Shown: positions 33,680 through 46,500 of the stretch, in pieces
Layout: each line of letters starts with the position of its first letter
Position numbering within the stretch: the first letter of the stretch is position 1
Assembly: GCA_948567375.1 (NCBI GenBank)
Contig: OX419760.1
Span: forward strand, 58,590,001 to 58,654,000
Source of the DNA: Lunularia cruciata
Lineage: Eukaryota > Streptophyta > Marchantiopsida > Lunulariales > Lunulariaceae
Reading direction: 5' to 3'
Length of the DNA stretch: 64,000 nucleotides
Notes under the pieces: model-generated
The model's database searches: none
Told to the model about the DNA's origin: nothing
Seen by the model: the letters and a program-made list of their open reading frames with translations, nothing else
Made by a program: the position numbers and the translations under genes

Positions 33680-35080
33680 ACCTTCTACTTTGGGTCCAAT
33701 CCCTCAAGACATTGGCAAGTATGCAGATAGTGATATTTGGTTGCATACCTTGTACTTTTCATTGCCATCAAATGATATAACTCTTTGTCTAGAAATTGAT
33801 CATTGACTTCCAGATCTTGGTCTTGAGTTTCTAACCTAGATAGGAAGCATGCATTCAAATGCAAAGCTTCCTTCCTTACTTGTATAGTGTATGTGAATTC
33901 TTGTAACAACAAGATCCACCTTGCAATTTGTTTGGACAAATTTGCCTTCTTTACCAAATGTTGTAAAGCATAATGGTCCACATAGAAGACAGACTTGTAT
34001 CCCAACAAGTGGTGAAACTTTGTGCAAGCATATACCATTTTAGTGCTTCTCTTTCAATTGTCAAATAAGTTTTTTCTACAACAAAAATTTGTCAGTTGGC
34101 ATAGTAAATTGGATAGTCTTTCTTCTTCTTGTCCTTCCGACTTAAGACTACTCTGATTGCCATGGACAAAGTGTCCACCACATACACATGAAAAGAGGTA
34201 CTCTAATTTGGGGCCCTCATAATTGGTGCTCCAACCAATTTCTTTTTCAACACTTGGAAAGCTTCTTGTTGTTTTGCTTCCCACAAGTAGTCTTTGAACT
34301 TCTTCAAAAGCTTTGTTAGGAGTGCAACAAGCACTTCATAGTTTGGTACAAAGTGTTTATAGTATTCAACATGTCCCAAGAAGGCCCTTAGCTCCCAAAT
34401 GTTTTTAGGGGATTCCAAAGCTGAGATTACTTCTACCTTCTTGACATCAACTTTAATACCTTGGCTTGAGACCCAATGTACCAAAAGAATTCCTTCTTTC
34501 ATTCCAAAGAGACATTTCTCCATGTGAAATTACAAGCCAGCAAATCAACACCTTTCAAAAGTTTGGCAAAGGTAATCCAAATATACTTCTCTTTGCCCAA
34601 ACACACAAAAATCATCAATGAAGACTTTCATAAATTTACACACAAAATCTTTGAAGATTGCATTCATCATTTGCTAGAAAGTAGTGGGAGCATTACACAA
34701 TCCAAAGGGCATTTGATTGTAAGCAAAAGTGCCCACTTGATAGTGAATGTGGTTTTGTCCTTGTCTTCTTCTCAAATGGATACTTGATTATAGCTTGAAA
34801 ACCCATCTAGAAAACTATAGCAAGGATGACCAACTACTTGGTCCAAAATTGTATCGATAAAGGTAAGGATGATGATCCTTCATTGTAATTGCATTCCGCT
34901 TGTGGAAGTCTTGGCACACGCAAGTCTTCCCATGCTTCTTCTTTGGAACAAGGATAATAAGGGAAACCCACTCACTGCTCAAGACTGGAAAATTTATCTT
35001 GACCCCCAAGTACTTGTCAATCTCATCTTTTACAAGAGTGAGTACTTCAGGTTCAGGCAATATTTTCTTTGCCAATTTGG
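33680..35080 (-). pseudogene. Element B reverse transcriptase and RNase H (broken)
   Basis: Several frames cover these domains: 35075-34815 (LVPKKKHGKTCVCQDFHKRN), an unlisted stretch near 34.6 kb with the intact catalytic block FIDDFCVFG, 34523-34203 (FGMKEGILLVHWVSSQGIKVD; FLGHVEYYKHFVPNY) and 34038-33685 (KFHHLLGYKSVFYVDHYALQ; QIARWILLLQEFTYTIQVR). The catalytic Asp pair is kept although the frame is broken many times. Confidence 0.8.
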
Positions 35081-37640
35081 AACTACACCTTCAATCAGAT
35101 CAATCTGATGTTCTCCAAATTGTTGTAGAATACCTAGCATTTGATCAATTGACTAGGCAAATATATCTTGGTACTCTATAAACATGGCAGTGTATCTTGC
35201 CAACTCCTCCAAAGTGACTGTCTTCAAAATTTTCAAAATTTACCTTTGGCCGAGACAATGTCTTGACAGTCATCACGGTTGATGACTCTTTCCACATGAC
35301 TAACTCAGCTTAGCCCGAGTCAAACAACAGTCAAATCCCCTTCCTCCAAATTGTTTTCACCCAAAGAAATGTCATATGGGTCTTTGTCTTTGACCTCTAC
35401 CTTGTAGCATTCCAAGTAATTTACTTAGACCTCTTCATCTAAGTCTTCTGAAGACAAAGACAAAGAATCTTTGGATTCATCTTCATCTTCTAAAAAGGTC
35501 ATTTCCCTAAGGTGTGGAACCTTTGTCCAACTCACAATCACTAGCTTTTGATCTTTGGACAAGATGTCCTTAAACCTCAACTTCTACTGTGCCTATCCAC
35601 AACAACTTGGGCACTGTATAATTAGGGTCTTCTAATCAACAATGGGTAACCAGTCTTGGCCATTGGTCTCAACATAATGTAATTCAACTTAAAGGGGCAC
35701 TCCTTTAATGATCATAGTAATGTTTGGCAATATGTCCAAAGTCCATCTCTTGGTTTGGTCCACAAATTTCAAAATTTCTTAAATGTGACATGAGCATTCA
35801 TGGGTGCTAGGTCTACCACAATATCATATTGAGGTACTCCTCCCAACTTCACCTTTGACTTTGGGTTAGAAGTCTCTCCTTGTTCAAATTGGACTTTGGG
35901 ATGCTTCATGATGGTGACCGGAGTACCGGTGCTCTTGACCCAAGGTTCTTTGAGTTTACCCACCTTGGCTTGGATCTGGTGTCAACCAAAAACATTATAG
36001 CTCCATCTTTGTACTTTCTTCCAAACTCATCTCCCGAGTTCTTTGTGTTGCCTCTTGTATTTCTTTTTGCAAAGCCTTGGCATTGGCTTTGGCTAGAACT
36101 TTCTCCTCCTTTGCAAAAAGAATAGCTTTTGGGCACAACCTCTTTGCCTTCCATGAAGATGAAGAAGTAGTACTCACTTCTTTGGGATCACACTTCTTCA
36201 TTCTTAAGCATGTCTCAACTTTCAAAATTTTGAGGTTCAGCCATTCTCCTTCCAAAGCCAGACTCCCTTCTTGAGGTCTCTTCTCCTCAAGCGTTATACA
36301 ATTTACATTAGTATCCCCTTTTGCCTGGAGTGCAGCATGCTCAGTTGGGGTTTGTATATACTGCATCTGCAGCTTTGAGTTAGGTGGTTGAAGGCACTAA
36401 TTTCTCATGTGGCCCAAACCATTGCAATTTCCACAGAGTGGAACATACCCAACCTAACGCCTTGGCTCAATGAAATTTGGAGACCAATGGCCCATAGAGC
36501 CACAACTATAACATGCCTCCAATGCAACATTTTGAGGCATGTTTTGGCTACCTATTGGTGGTCTTTGTTGGAGAGCATTATTGTTATACTCCCTGCGTTC
36601 ATACCTTGGACCTTGGTACAATGTGCTTGCCTAAGACTGTACCTCTTGGATATGGTACAATCCCATCCTCAATTTGGTCCCATCTTAGAACCCAATCAAT
36701 TTGTTGCATTGGAAATGCATTGCAGGTCAAACACTTTGTGTTAGCATGGCCTGATTTACCACACAGAGTACACCCTACATTGGATCTGCCAAATGAAGGA
36801 GGCTTCCTTTGGTCTTTTCCCCTAATCATTTGGATCTTAAAGTATGCAAACTCTTTTATAAGAGTCTCCAGCTTAGTGTTTGTCTTATTTACAACTTTTG
36901 CTAGGGGTATCAATGGTTTCTTTCCTCCTTGCCTTTGTATTCTTCTTGGCTTTGATTCTTTTTTTGGATTCAAAAGAAGAACTAGAAGTTGTGGAAGATT
37001 CTTCCAAAGAAGAGGAGGTACTACGAGAAGCTCTTCATCTCAGCTTCTTGCCTTTCTTCTCCTAATTTCTTCAATTACCAAGAGAATGAGAGTGGGCCGC
37101 CTTGTATCTAGCAACATGTTTGAGTTCTTTGTTCAAGGAAGTTACATTCCTCTCCTTGGCAAAGATCCAAATTTTTGGTGAAAATCCATCAAGGAACCAA
37201 GTGATGGCTTGGGTATTGGAGTAACCTATCACACCGGATTGCTTTGGTACTCGAGTCAACAGGGCCATGAACCACTTAGAGTAGTCTCTCAACTTATTCT
37301 TCTTCTTCCCCCGATCCAAATCATTGAGTGCCACAAAGACACTTGTATGGTAATCAACTTCTTGGAATCGTTCCAAGAAATTGTTTCTCAAGTCTGCCCA
37401 ATCGTTTAGTCAGAACCCCTTTTAGGTTACGTGAGTATACCAACTTCAAGCTTTCTTTTGGAGCATACTTGGAAAAATGTGCAGCTAGTTAGTAGAGTCA
37501 TGGTCCTTATTGGCAAAGGATATGACTCCAAATTCTTCAATGAATTTGGAGGATCAAGATCTTCATCTTGTTCTGTCTCCTTATACATTTGATAGGCATA
37601 TTGAGTAATGGGTAACAAAGTCATTTTGTAACTTTGAGGA
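35081..37640 (-). pseudogene. Element B gag, zinc knuckles and protease region (broken)
   Basis: 37391-37071 is a retrotransposon gag core (FLERFQEVDYHTSVFVALND; AITWFLDGFSPKIWIFA). 36973-36599 holds a CCHC knuckle CTLCGKSGHANTKC, and about 36.43 kb holds a second one (CGNCNGLGH, with a stop before its last Cys). 36366-35769 contains Lys/Glu-rich linker sequence. Downstream of it a protease region is expected but only weak traces are visible. Confidence 0.7.
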
Positions 37641-38283
37641 ACAGGCTACGGTAATGTGGGGCTTGATGGACCCAAGGTACTAGTTGATGATTGTTTGTCA
37701 AATTCAGCCCAAGGATTCACCAACTTCAAAGTAGGATCTTTATTGACAAATTGTTCTTCTATGGGTATGTCAACTTCAACCTGAGTCAAAGACAGAGATT
37801 CAATATCTTCAGATGGCTCTTTAAGATCTCTTTGTACAAGTTGAGGCATCATATGGAGAAGATATTGACACTCTTCTTTTGTCAAAATTTGTGTTGTCTT
37901 CTCACAAATAAATTCTTTAATGAAACCAGCTCCCTTGATAGCTCTTAAGGAAGTCGGTGTATTGGGTCACAATGAATATGCTTCGCTTGCATCTTTCTTC
38001 TTCTTGGGATTTGGAGATGCAAAGTAGCCTTTCCACCCAATCTCTCATTTCTTTTGTTTAAGGTCTTTTAAGGCTTCTTGAAATTCATGAAGAAGTTGCA
38101 AATCTAATGCATCCTTCTCAGCTTCATCAAATGTATTTGGCTCTTTTGGTGTTCTTCTTCTTCACGGTGCAAAGATTGTTTTCAAACTCGCTCTTCCTAT
38201 TGTTCTCTTGATGCAAATATTCAAATTGGTTGGACACCCAGTTTCAGATTTGGCTTTATATTCTTCCAGTCCCTAGATTTGTA
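37641..38283 (-). other. Element B leader and gag N-terminus, degenerate
   Basis: The frame 37885-37646 is acidic and may be the gag N-terminus. The rest up to the primer-binding site shows no domain. Confidence 0.4.
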
Positions 38284-38302
38284 TCCCTAGCAGTAGTGCC
38301 AA
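38284..38302 (-). other. Element B primer-binding site (decayed tRNA-Asp type)
   Basis: The minus strand reads TTGGCACTACTGCTAGGGA six bases inside the LTR end, close to the tRNA-Asp complement TGGCGCCGTTGCCGGGGA. Confidence 0.65.
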
Positions 38303-38308
38303 AAATCA

Positions 38309-41300
38309 TGTGACAACTCCGCAAGTATCACGTTTGCGGCAATCAGTAAGTAAAGTTTGTTCCCACAAAGATATGAGTTAGAAATGGTTAAATACAAAGT
38401 AAAACAAAAACAAATAATTCTTCTTGGTTGTGTCTTTAATCTCTCAAGTAAAATAATACTCAAAAGAGAGTAACAAGCACTGATTCACAATCTTGTCACA
38501 AATAAATCACACTCATCATCACAATTTTCCAATTCTTTCCAAATAAACTTTGATTGTGATGATTCAGACTCTTTCAAAGAAGGCTACTTCACTACTAAAC
38601 AACTTCACCTCAGAATTTTGTTCCACCCCTCCATTGAAGGTACAATTTCCTTGATTGAAATTGCTTTGCATCAATCTAGTGTTGCACTCACAAATGCCAA
38701 ATACCACCAACACTACAATTCCTCACACATCCATCAAGGCATTGCTTTGATTGCTATACACTCAAGATCAAACACATAGAATGAAACCAAAGATGTGGAA
38801 TCCAACATCCAACACTCAGATTTGCACTTTGAACTTCTCCCAACACTCACAGACATAAACAAAGAATTGATACTCAAAATTAAGCTTAAACAACGAGCAA
38901 TAAGTTATATCACTTTGATTTACTCAAAAACATAAATATGGAACAACAAAGCTCTACCAATATCTCTTTTAAATAAGCAAAGCACTTTGATACTTACTAA
39001 CAAAAATACCATTAAATAACAACTTTACCAACCTACAGATCCAAAATGACACACCACTTCTTCATATCTGCCTCTTCAAATCTCAAATTTGTTACTTCTC
39101 CAATCCAATGTCAACCTTAACTTTGGCTTCCAAACCCAATGTTCCTTTGCATATTTCCCCTTCTTCAAGTCTATCTAATACTACTCCTTCATCCACTATT
39201 TCTACTATCTCTTTAGTCTGAACTGCAATTGAAGTCATGGATAATCTATCTACTTCTCTATCAACTAACCCACTCTCTCTAATATCTCAAGCAACTCACC
39301 CAAAGATACTTGCACTTCTACTTTCATGACTTCAGACTTCTTATCCACCTTCACCTCACTAAAAACTCTATTTAAGTTTGATCTAACAAAATCTAATCTA
39401 AGATAGACATTATCTCCTACTTCTAATATTTTCCTATCTACTCAATCTCTCAAGCAAATCAACAGATTGTTCAAGTCCACCTCCTTCACTTTCCTTCTTC
39501 TTGTCTCTTAAACCAACAACTTCAATTTGTGCAATCTTGCTTCTTCTAACTTAACCTCAGCTTCAGTACTTAGCATCACTTTCAACTGTTTCACGACTGC
39601 TCCTACTACATTTGACTCCACGCTCAGAACTACATTCTCCTTACTTCTCTCTACTTCTAATTGTTCCAGTACATTGTCAGCTTATCCTTGAATTTGGCCT
39701 TTAGTACCTCCTTTTCTTCCACATACTAGACCAATTGACCTTTGACACTTCTGATCAACCCTTGCAATCATTCTTCTTCCCAATGTCAATCTGCCAACTC
39801 TTGTTGCTAGGCTTGATCCTTCTCTGCTGCACTCTTCTTCAAACTCTCTAGCTCTTGCTCCATCATTGCCACAATTGCCTTAGAGTGTATTACTTCTACC
39901 CTTGCATTGGAAACTTCTCACTTCATCTTCTCAATCAACACCTTAATCTTATGTTCTTTTAATTCTTCACTACACTTTACAAAGTTCTCTTGCAAGGTAT
40001 CCAAGTTTTTCCTCCAAAGAATCGCTTTAGCCCAAAGTTCTTTGGCTTCTTTCTCTCCTCAAGTTAGCTTACTCCTTAACTCCAAGGTCTCTTCACTCCA
40101 GTGCCTTACCACTCCACACTCATCATTCACTCCAAGATGATCTTTCCTTAGCTCTACTTCCTTTTGCTATAGATGTACCAACAAGGACAAACAACCTTTG
40201 ATAGATATTCAATTCCAACATATCTTCCTTCATCTTCTTTGATGTCTTTCTCTTTGGTAGGTGCTTCTTCATCTGGTGCCTTATACCAAAGATGAAATCT
40301 TTGTATTTTCAATGTCTCACTCTCCGGGCTCTCCTCTTTGTCTTTGACTTTGCCCGGTCTTGTAACTACAGCTTGAGCACTCCTCTTTGATCTTGCTGCT
40401 CTTGGAAATACCAAGGCAACCTCTACTACTTGTTCATCTTCCAACTTGACTGCCGGCAACTCCAAATAGGGCTCATCTCCTCCTTCCATGTGGTCAATTG
40501 CCTCATGAAACTCCCGCTCCTCTTCTCTAACAATCCCTTCTCTTGATTGCTGAACTTTGGCCTCTCCTTCACTGCCACTACTAGACTCTCCACTCTCCAG
40601 TGTGAATTCTTCTTCTACTCCTAAGGCTTCACCCTTCAACTTGGTTTCTCCTTCTGATTTATCCTCCAAAGACAATTCCTTCACTGCTATTGGTGTGGGC
40701 CTCCAATTCAATCTTCATTTCTTATGGAGCTGCACTGGCGTTATTTGTCCTTTAAGTCTACTTCTCTTTCTTGGCATGGGGATCTCTACTACCACTATCC
40801 TCTCTTTACCACTCTTCAAGTAGTAGTCATTGCCTTCATGCACTTGCTTGATGTAATATTGTTCATCTCCATCTGCTTCTCTTTCTAAGTCGGGTTGAAA
40901 GTAGGACACCATCTGTCCTCTCTCCTGCGAGCTAAGTAGGTTTAATCCAAAGTAGAAGTAGGCTACAAAGGGTAAAAAATAGTGGGGTGGCATATCCATT
41001 ATCCAATTAGAAATCATCTGACCGACTCATTGATGCAAACACTTTGCCCAATCTACCACCTCTCCTACAAACATTTGGTGGAAGAATACTGCATGTTGTA
41101 TTGTTACATAGATGGTTTGCTCTAGGTTGAACATAGCCATCATTTTACTAACAATCCTCCTTTGTACAAGGTCTTTATAACTATCCACCTTATGCTTATT
41201 CTTGATGTGAGGTCTACTGAAAGAATTCCTCACCTCGGTAGTTTCTTCCAAAGACTCACACTTCCAATAGAAAGCGACTCCTCTTACTTCTCTCCCCATG

Positions 41301-42045
41301 ACTAATCTCCAATCCAACTCAGTCCATCAAGCCAGATTTCCTCTCTTCCCTTCATGCTTGGGCCCGTCTCTTCACTTGCTGGTAGCAATTTTTGCCATGA
41401 ACCCTAGAAAGCTCAAACTCTAGTTCTAGGCTAGAAAAGTGATGCAAAGTCTGGTCAAGACTTTGATCCTTGCCACTACATCTAATCAATGAAAGACCTC
41501 TCACCGCACTCAGCTTATTTCCCTTTAGGGCCATTGTGTGCTTCCTCACTCTCTATTTATGAAAAATCAAACCTTAGACTCTAACCCACTCCTCTTATGT
41601 GCTTGCAATTTGCATTCCTTGGGGACAACTCTGAATAGGAAGTGGATATCTTCTAGACATTGCAGCACTTCCTTGTCAAAATCTTAATTTTATATCCTTT
41701 GCTGGTCATTCTTCAATCAATCTCCCATTTACTCACCAATTTTTCAGGTTGGTTACCTATCACTCTCAAGGTCATCTTGATCCCAAGGTAATCACTTTCT
41801 TCCCATGTACTTTCTTGATTGGCTGAACCCAAGGAAAATTTGATACAGGTTCTTCAGATCAGGTTGCGCATCCCAATATGAAGTCCTCTATCTTTGGATT
41901 CATATTTCTGTGTGCTTGACCCAAAGTCAACTTCATGTCTATGCCAAACACATGATTCTTCTTATTCCTTCCCGTGTAGCCTTCCTTTGGCTTTAACCAC
42001 ATACTTCTTTAAAACTCATTAAAAACAAAAAATGTGGGTACCACA
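38309..42045 (-). repeat. Element B 5' LTR (3737 bp)
   Basis: Minus-strand ends TGTGGTACCCACATTTTTTG...GGAGTTGTCACA. The primer-binding site follows inside, and the target duplication ATCTT (42046-42050) follows outside. The length is close to that of the element C LTR (3695 bp). It contains the ORF relic at 39060-41550. Confidence 0.9.
39060..41550 (-). pseudogene. LTR-internal ORF relic, element B 5' LTR
   Basis: This is the best preserved copy of the unrecognised LTR-internal gene. Minus-strand frames 41317-41027 and 41017-40715 are in phase, separated by one stop at 41027-41029; 40711-40154 follows in another frame. Blocks: FYWKCESLEETTEVRNSFSR, QMFVGEVVDWAKCLH, PPHYFLPFVAYFYFGLNLLS, basic PMPRKRSRLKG (possible nuclear localisation signal), an acidic Ser/Glu segment of about 90 residues, then a decayed coiled-coil region to about 39.3 kb. 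The last conserved block near 39.1 kb is VKVDIGLEK. A full-length ancestor would be near 800 residues by extent. Function unknown. Confidence 0.65.
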
Positions 42046-42050
42046 ATCTT

Positions 42051-43530
42051 TCACTACAACATCTAGTGAAGAAGGCTGACCTTTCTGGGTGCATTGCAAG
42101 ATGGATACTCCTCTTGCAAGAATTCACTTACATTGTGCAGGTCCGTATAGGAGTGCAACATTGTATCATTGATTTCCTCTCCAAGATCAAAACTCAAGAC
42201 CAGATTGAAGATATAGGAGATGAGTTTCCCAACAAAGAGATGTTTCATATCACAACAGATTGAGTAACAAGGTACCTGGAGGAGTACCGGTCCCTATGCA
42301 ACTTGCAATGCACTCTTGAGATGGATCTGGAGCAATGTGCAGTATTCATACACAAGATGGGACCATATCAGATCAAGGGGAACTTCTTGTTCAAGTTGGT
42401 GCTGGACAAAGTACTTTGGTCTTGTCAGAAAGCCTCAAAAGTTGGAGGAGTAATACAATCACTTCACTTAGAAGGGCACTTTGTGTTGAAGAAAATTATG
42501 AAGAAGATATTGGAAACCAGATATTGATGGCCAACAATGTACAAGGATGTACATGACTACATAAGGAAGTGCAATGTGTGTTAGAGGATTGGAAGACCTA
42601 CTCTATCAACACAATGGCTGCTATGTCTCATCCTACCATTAGCACTATTTGAGAAGTGGGAGATAGACTTTGTTGGACCAATCAAACCCATCACAAAGGT
42701 TACCAAAAATAGGTACATTTTGGTTTGTACTGATGATGCCACAAAGATGGTAGAGGCCAAAGCTACTCAGAGGGATGATGCTAACATAGTGGCTGAATTA
42801 TTTTTTTGCAGCATTATCTCTTGGTATGGTTATCCCTTGGATTCAGTGATAGAGGAGTGCACTTCCTAAATAGCTTGGTAGAGTCTCTCATGAAGTATTT
42901 TCAAATTAAGCATAGGAAGATCACTCCTTACAATCCTTACTCCCAATGGGCTTCTATATAAGATTCCTATCAAGGTCACTATTAACTACACTTATGATTG
43001 GGATACCAAGCTACCTGCCACATTGTGGACATACCGCACTACAAAGAAGATTACCACCAAGCAGACACCATACTTCTTAACCTATGGCTTCCCATCATAC
43101 CAATGGAATTCAAAGTACTCACCTATTGAGTACTCTATGAAGAGTGCATGCTAATAGACGATAGTCCATCATTCTGACTTCAACACCTTACGGATCTAAC
43201 AAACAAAAGGGAAGAATTGAGCAAGTGCACAAAGGAGAATCAACAACAAAGGAAGGAATACCCATGACAAGAGGATCAAATCTGTTTAGGTTGTGCAAGA
43301 GGATTTGGTGCTATTGTATGATAGTTGGAATAAGTTCTTTCTAGGAAAACTCCATTTTTTATGGATGGGATCATATAAGGTAAATCAATGCTATGTATGG
43401 ATCACTTCAACTTGTAGACTAAAAGGTAACTTTTTTGCAACTTGATTGAATGGATTGCAAGTACAAAAGTACTTTGCCTAAGTGATTACAAGAATAATTC
43501 CTTTTTTCATGAGGATGCTCAGATGCTCAT
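42051..43530 (+). pseudogene. Element C pol, right part: RNase H end and integrase
   Basis: This is the continuation of element C after the element B insertion, in the phase of the left part. Blocks: LSGCIARWILLLQEFTYIVQ, the integrase zinc-finger region (YKDVHDYIRKCNVC), the first catalytic Asp in FEKWEIDFVGPI, and ILVCTDDATKMVEAKAT. Stops and frameshifts follow, but the C-terminal module is traceable to about 43.4 kb. Confidence 0.85.
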
Positions 43531-43543
43531 GGGGGAGGGGGCA
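43531..43543 (+). other. Element C polypurine tract
   Basis: GGGGGAGGGGGCA immediately before the LTR start TGTGGTGCTCCC; same layout as in element B. Confidence 0.88.
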
Positions 43544-46500
43544 TGTGGTGCTCCCATTTCTTAAAAATTTGCTTTTATTGATCATATCAAGCTTAAGTGC
43601 TAAGAGAACCAAGAAGAATGATAGAAATATTGGGAGAAGTGCCTTAGATGGAGAGGTACTTGGAAGAGTGACCCTAGCAAGCATGGGAGAAGCACTTGGA
43701 GTGATGTACAATAATCCCAAGTAGTTTTAGGCTTGCCTACTTGCAAGATGTTCACATGCTTGGAGTGATGTAGGATAATCCCTCAAGTACTAGTAGACCG
43801 GCCTACTTGCAACATGTTTAGATATTTGGAGTGATGAAGGATAATCCCAAGTGCTAACAAGAAGAATGAATTTGGAGGCCACATGAGCTCCAAGGCCAAG
43901 TATCAGGGAGGCAAGCCAAGCTATGTTACAAAGGAGATGAGAAGCACTCAAAGATGTGTAGAATGGCCCCGAGTGCCTGAGGATGGAATAGCACTTAGAG
44001 TGATGAGGGAAGATTTGGAGTGCCGGTAGGTGAGGTGGATTTTGAATTGTCTTTTGCACTTTGGATGCTATCCAATCTCACAACCAAACCTCCCAATGCC
44101 GGAGAGCCCATTACCTTGTTGATAATTTGACTCTAATGCAAGGTTTTAGATCTTGTGCTATACTCTAGTGATCATTTTCCAAGGGTTATAGGAGCAATTA
44201 CAGTAGATACCAAATTTGCAAACAAGCAGCTAAACCCCCAAGATAAGAGCCACTTCAATAGAAGCACTCCAAAAGCAATGGATGGAGTGTAGCTAGTTAA
44301 AAGGACCCTACCAAAAGAGCCATTATAGAGGCAATTATGAAGCTCTTCAAATAGAAACAAACAACCTACTGAACCAATAGCCAAGCATTGTTCTTTGATT
44401 ATATGTAAGCATGAGAGCCCATAGATTGGGCTGAAATGTTTGACAAGTAGTGCAAACTTCTGCACAAGGATTTTGAAGACAAAGGAAGAGCCACTTATCT
44501 TGCTCCTATTGTAGTGAAATACTACATGGGGATGAACCTACTAATCATGGAAAAGAAGAAGAGTCTCCTTACCCATTTTCATCCTATAGGTTATTTTGAA
44601 GAACAACCTAAAGGACCTACCCAAGTTGCTAAGTATTGGCTGGTAGATGTGAAATTTGTAGAGGCATGCCAATTTGTGCTTGTAGATGAAGAATCGGCCC
44701 TACTTAAGGCTCCAAAGAGGAAGAATACCACCCCAAACAAGAAACCTCTTCCTCTAGGCAAGAAGTTGAAAGCAAGTACCCAAATTGTTGAAGTGTCCTC
44801 TCTGGAAGATGAAGTTGAGGACATTGAGGCTAATGAAGATGAGGAGGAACAAGGGTCCTTCACTCTACAAGGATCACTCAAGAGATAATGAAGAAGGAGA
44901 AGAAACTTGGGTGGATGCTCAGTTTGCTCCCCAAGTGCATGACCAGGACATGGATGAAGGCCTTGTAGATGAAGAAGAACACATGGTAGAAGAAGAGATA
45001 GTGCCTAAGCAAGCACCTTTGAGTCCCAAATTTCAAGAAGAAGGAGCCAAGGTAGAAGTGCAAGATTGGGTCGAGTGCTTGAAGAACCAAGAACTTTGGC
45101 CAAGAGAAGGAAAAGGGATTGATGATCACACAAAGGAAGAAGATTGCATCACAAAAAATGCCAAAGAAGAGGAGTAAATTGGCATTGTAATAGATCTGCC
45201 TGAGGCTACACCTGAAGTGCAAGAGGCACCTACAACACCCAAGTCTATGCAAGTGCAGGATGGCTCAAATTTCATCATCCACTCAATGGGCCCCTACACT
45301 GCAATTGATAGAAATATTACTGCCCCAATACCAAGCCAAGTACCCTGATGTGTTGGACTACACCATGCTGATCAAGGCCATGCACAAGCAAGTTTACACT
45401 TAGAAGTCTAAAGAGGACTTGGTGAATCAGGAGGCGGCAAAGGCCAAAGACCTGTACAAGGTAGAGGCTTTGAAGTTAAGTGCCTTGCAGCAAGAAAACC
45501 AGGAGTTAAAGAGTAGAAGTGCCATTGTTGAGAACAAACAAGATCATTAGGCATCCAAGACCAAGAGGCTCAAGGGGGATTGGAAAGCACTCTGCCCTCA
45601 AATTTGATCAATTCAAAAAGGAAGACAAAGACCAACTTTGCAGCAAGTGCCAGGAAGTAGACAACACTTGGAGTGCCTTGCAAGAGAAGCATGACCAAGT
45701 GACAACGTTGGAGCTGAAGATACATGAGTACCAGATGGAAGTAGCAACTCAATTGGAATGCCTTAGTAAGGAGGAAATGGAAAAAAAGAGTGAAGCATGC
45801 GGAAAGCCTCCAAGTACTAGAGGAACAGAAGGCCAAATGGAGCAAGCCATTGAAGCAAAGGTAGGAAGATCAATTGAAGGCAATGAACAGATTGGAAGAA
45901 ACCCATGCTTTGTTCATGGAGATGCTAAAGGAAGAAGGTGTAGTGTAGGCCTTGAGGACTAAATGCCACAAATTGAAGATGAAAATCTGATGTTGCAAAA
46001 TCAGGTCTATGAGGAGGAGCACATGAACAATCTGTCCTTGCACTTGAAACAACATTTGGATAAGAAGTTCAATGAAGTATATCAGACCTTCCTGTTGGAG
46101 ATAGCTAGGTATCAAACCCAGACAGACCAATTGATTAGATACACAGTCTTTACTAAGGGTTAGGTACTCAGAGCTGTACAGTAGTAGAATACTCTGTGTA
46201 GGCCAGTCATGCCTGCACTTGACATAATATGTATTTTAGAGGACTACACTCAAAGTTAAGTGGCATTTGGAGTTGTATAGCATTGAGGACAAGTGCCCTA
46301 GGAATTGTATTGCACTCAAAGTTGTAAATACTTGAAGAGGAGGGCTCTCAAGTTTGTACAATTACTCAGGGTTGTACACTAAAAATAGATTAGGTGGAGT
46401 ATGATATCTCCCATAACCCTTTAGGAACCTAATCATTTGTAAAATGATTAGGATAATAGAATTAGTGATAGACAATTTAGACTCATATTTCTCAGGATTC

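Larger units (their letters stand above)
26757..42045 (-). mobile_element. Element B: large Ty3/gypsy element with 3.7-kb LTRs
   Basis: On the minus strand: 5' LTR 42045-38309, primer-binding site 38284-38302, gag and pol relics 38.0-32.5 kb, polypurine tract 32457-32469, 3' LTR 32456-26757 (interrupted by a solo LTR at 30237-32143). ATCTT flanks both ends (26752-26756 and 42046-42050). The host reading frame of element C resumes exactly after one copy of ATCTT. Total length is 15,289 bp, or about 13.4 kb without the nested LTR. Its two LTRs differ at many positions and the genes carry many stops, so it is older than the copia and gypsy-A insertions. Confidence 0.93.

Noticed and set aside
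26757-42045. Interpretation of 38309-42045 and 26757-32456 as two separate elements with own ORFs
   Set aside because: Matching ends, primer-binding site on one side, polypurine tract on the other and the shared ATCTT duplication show they are the two LTRs of one element.
44172-44465. 97-codon minus-strand hydrophobic frame resembling a membrane protein
   Set aside because: It lies opposite the LTR-internal ORF relic of element C and shows no start context or domain; it is a shadow frame.
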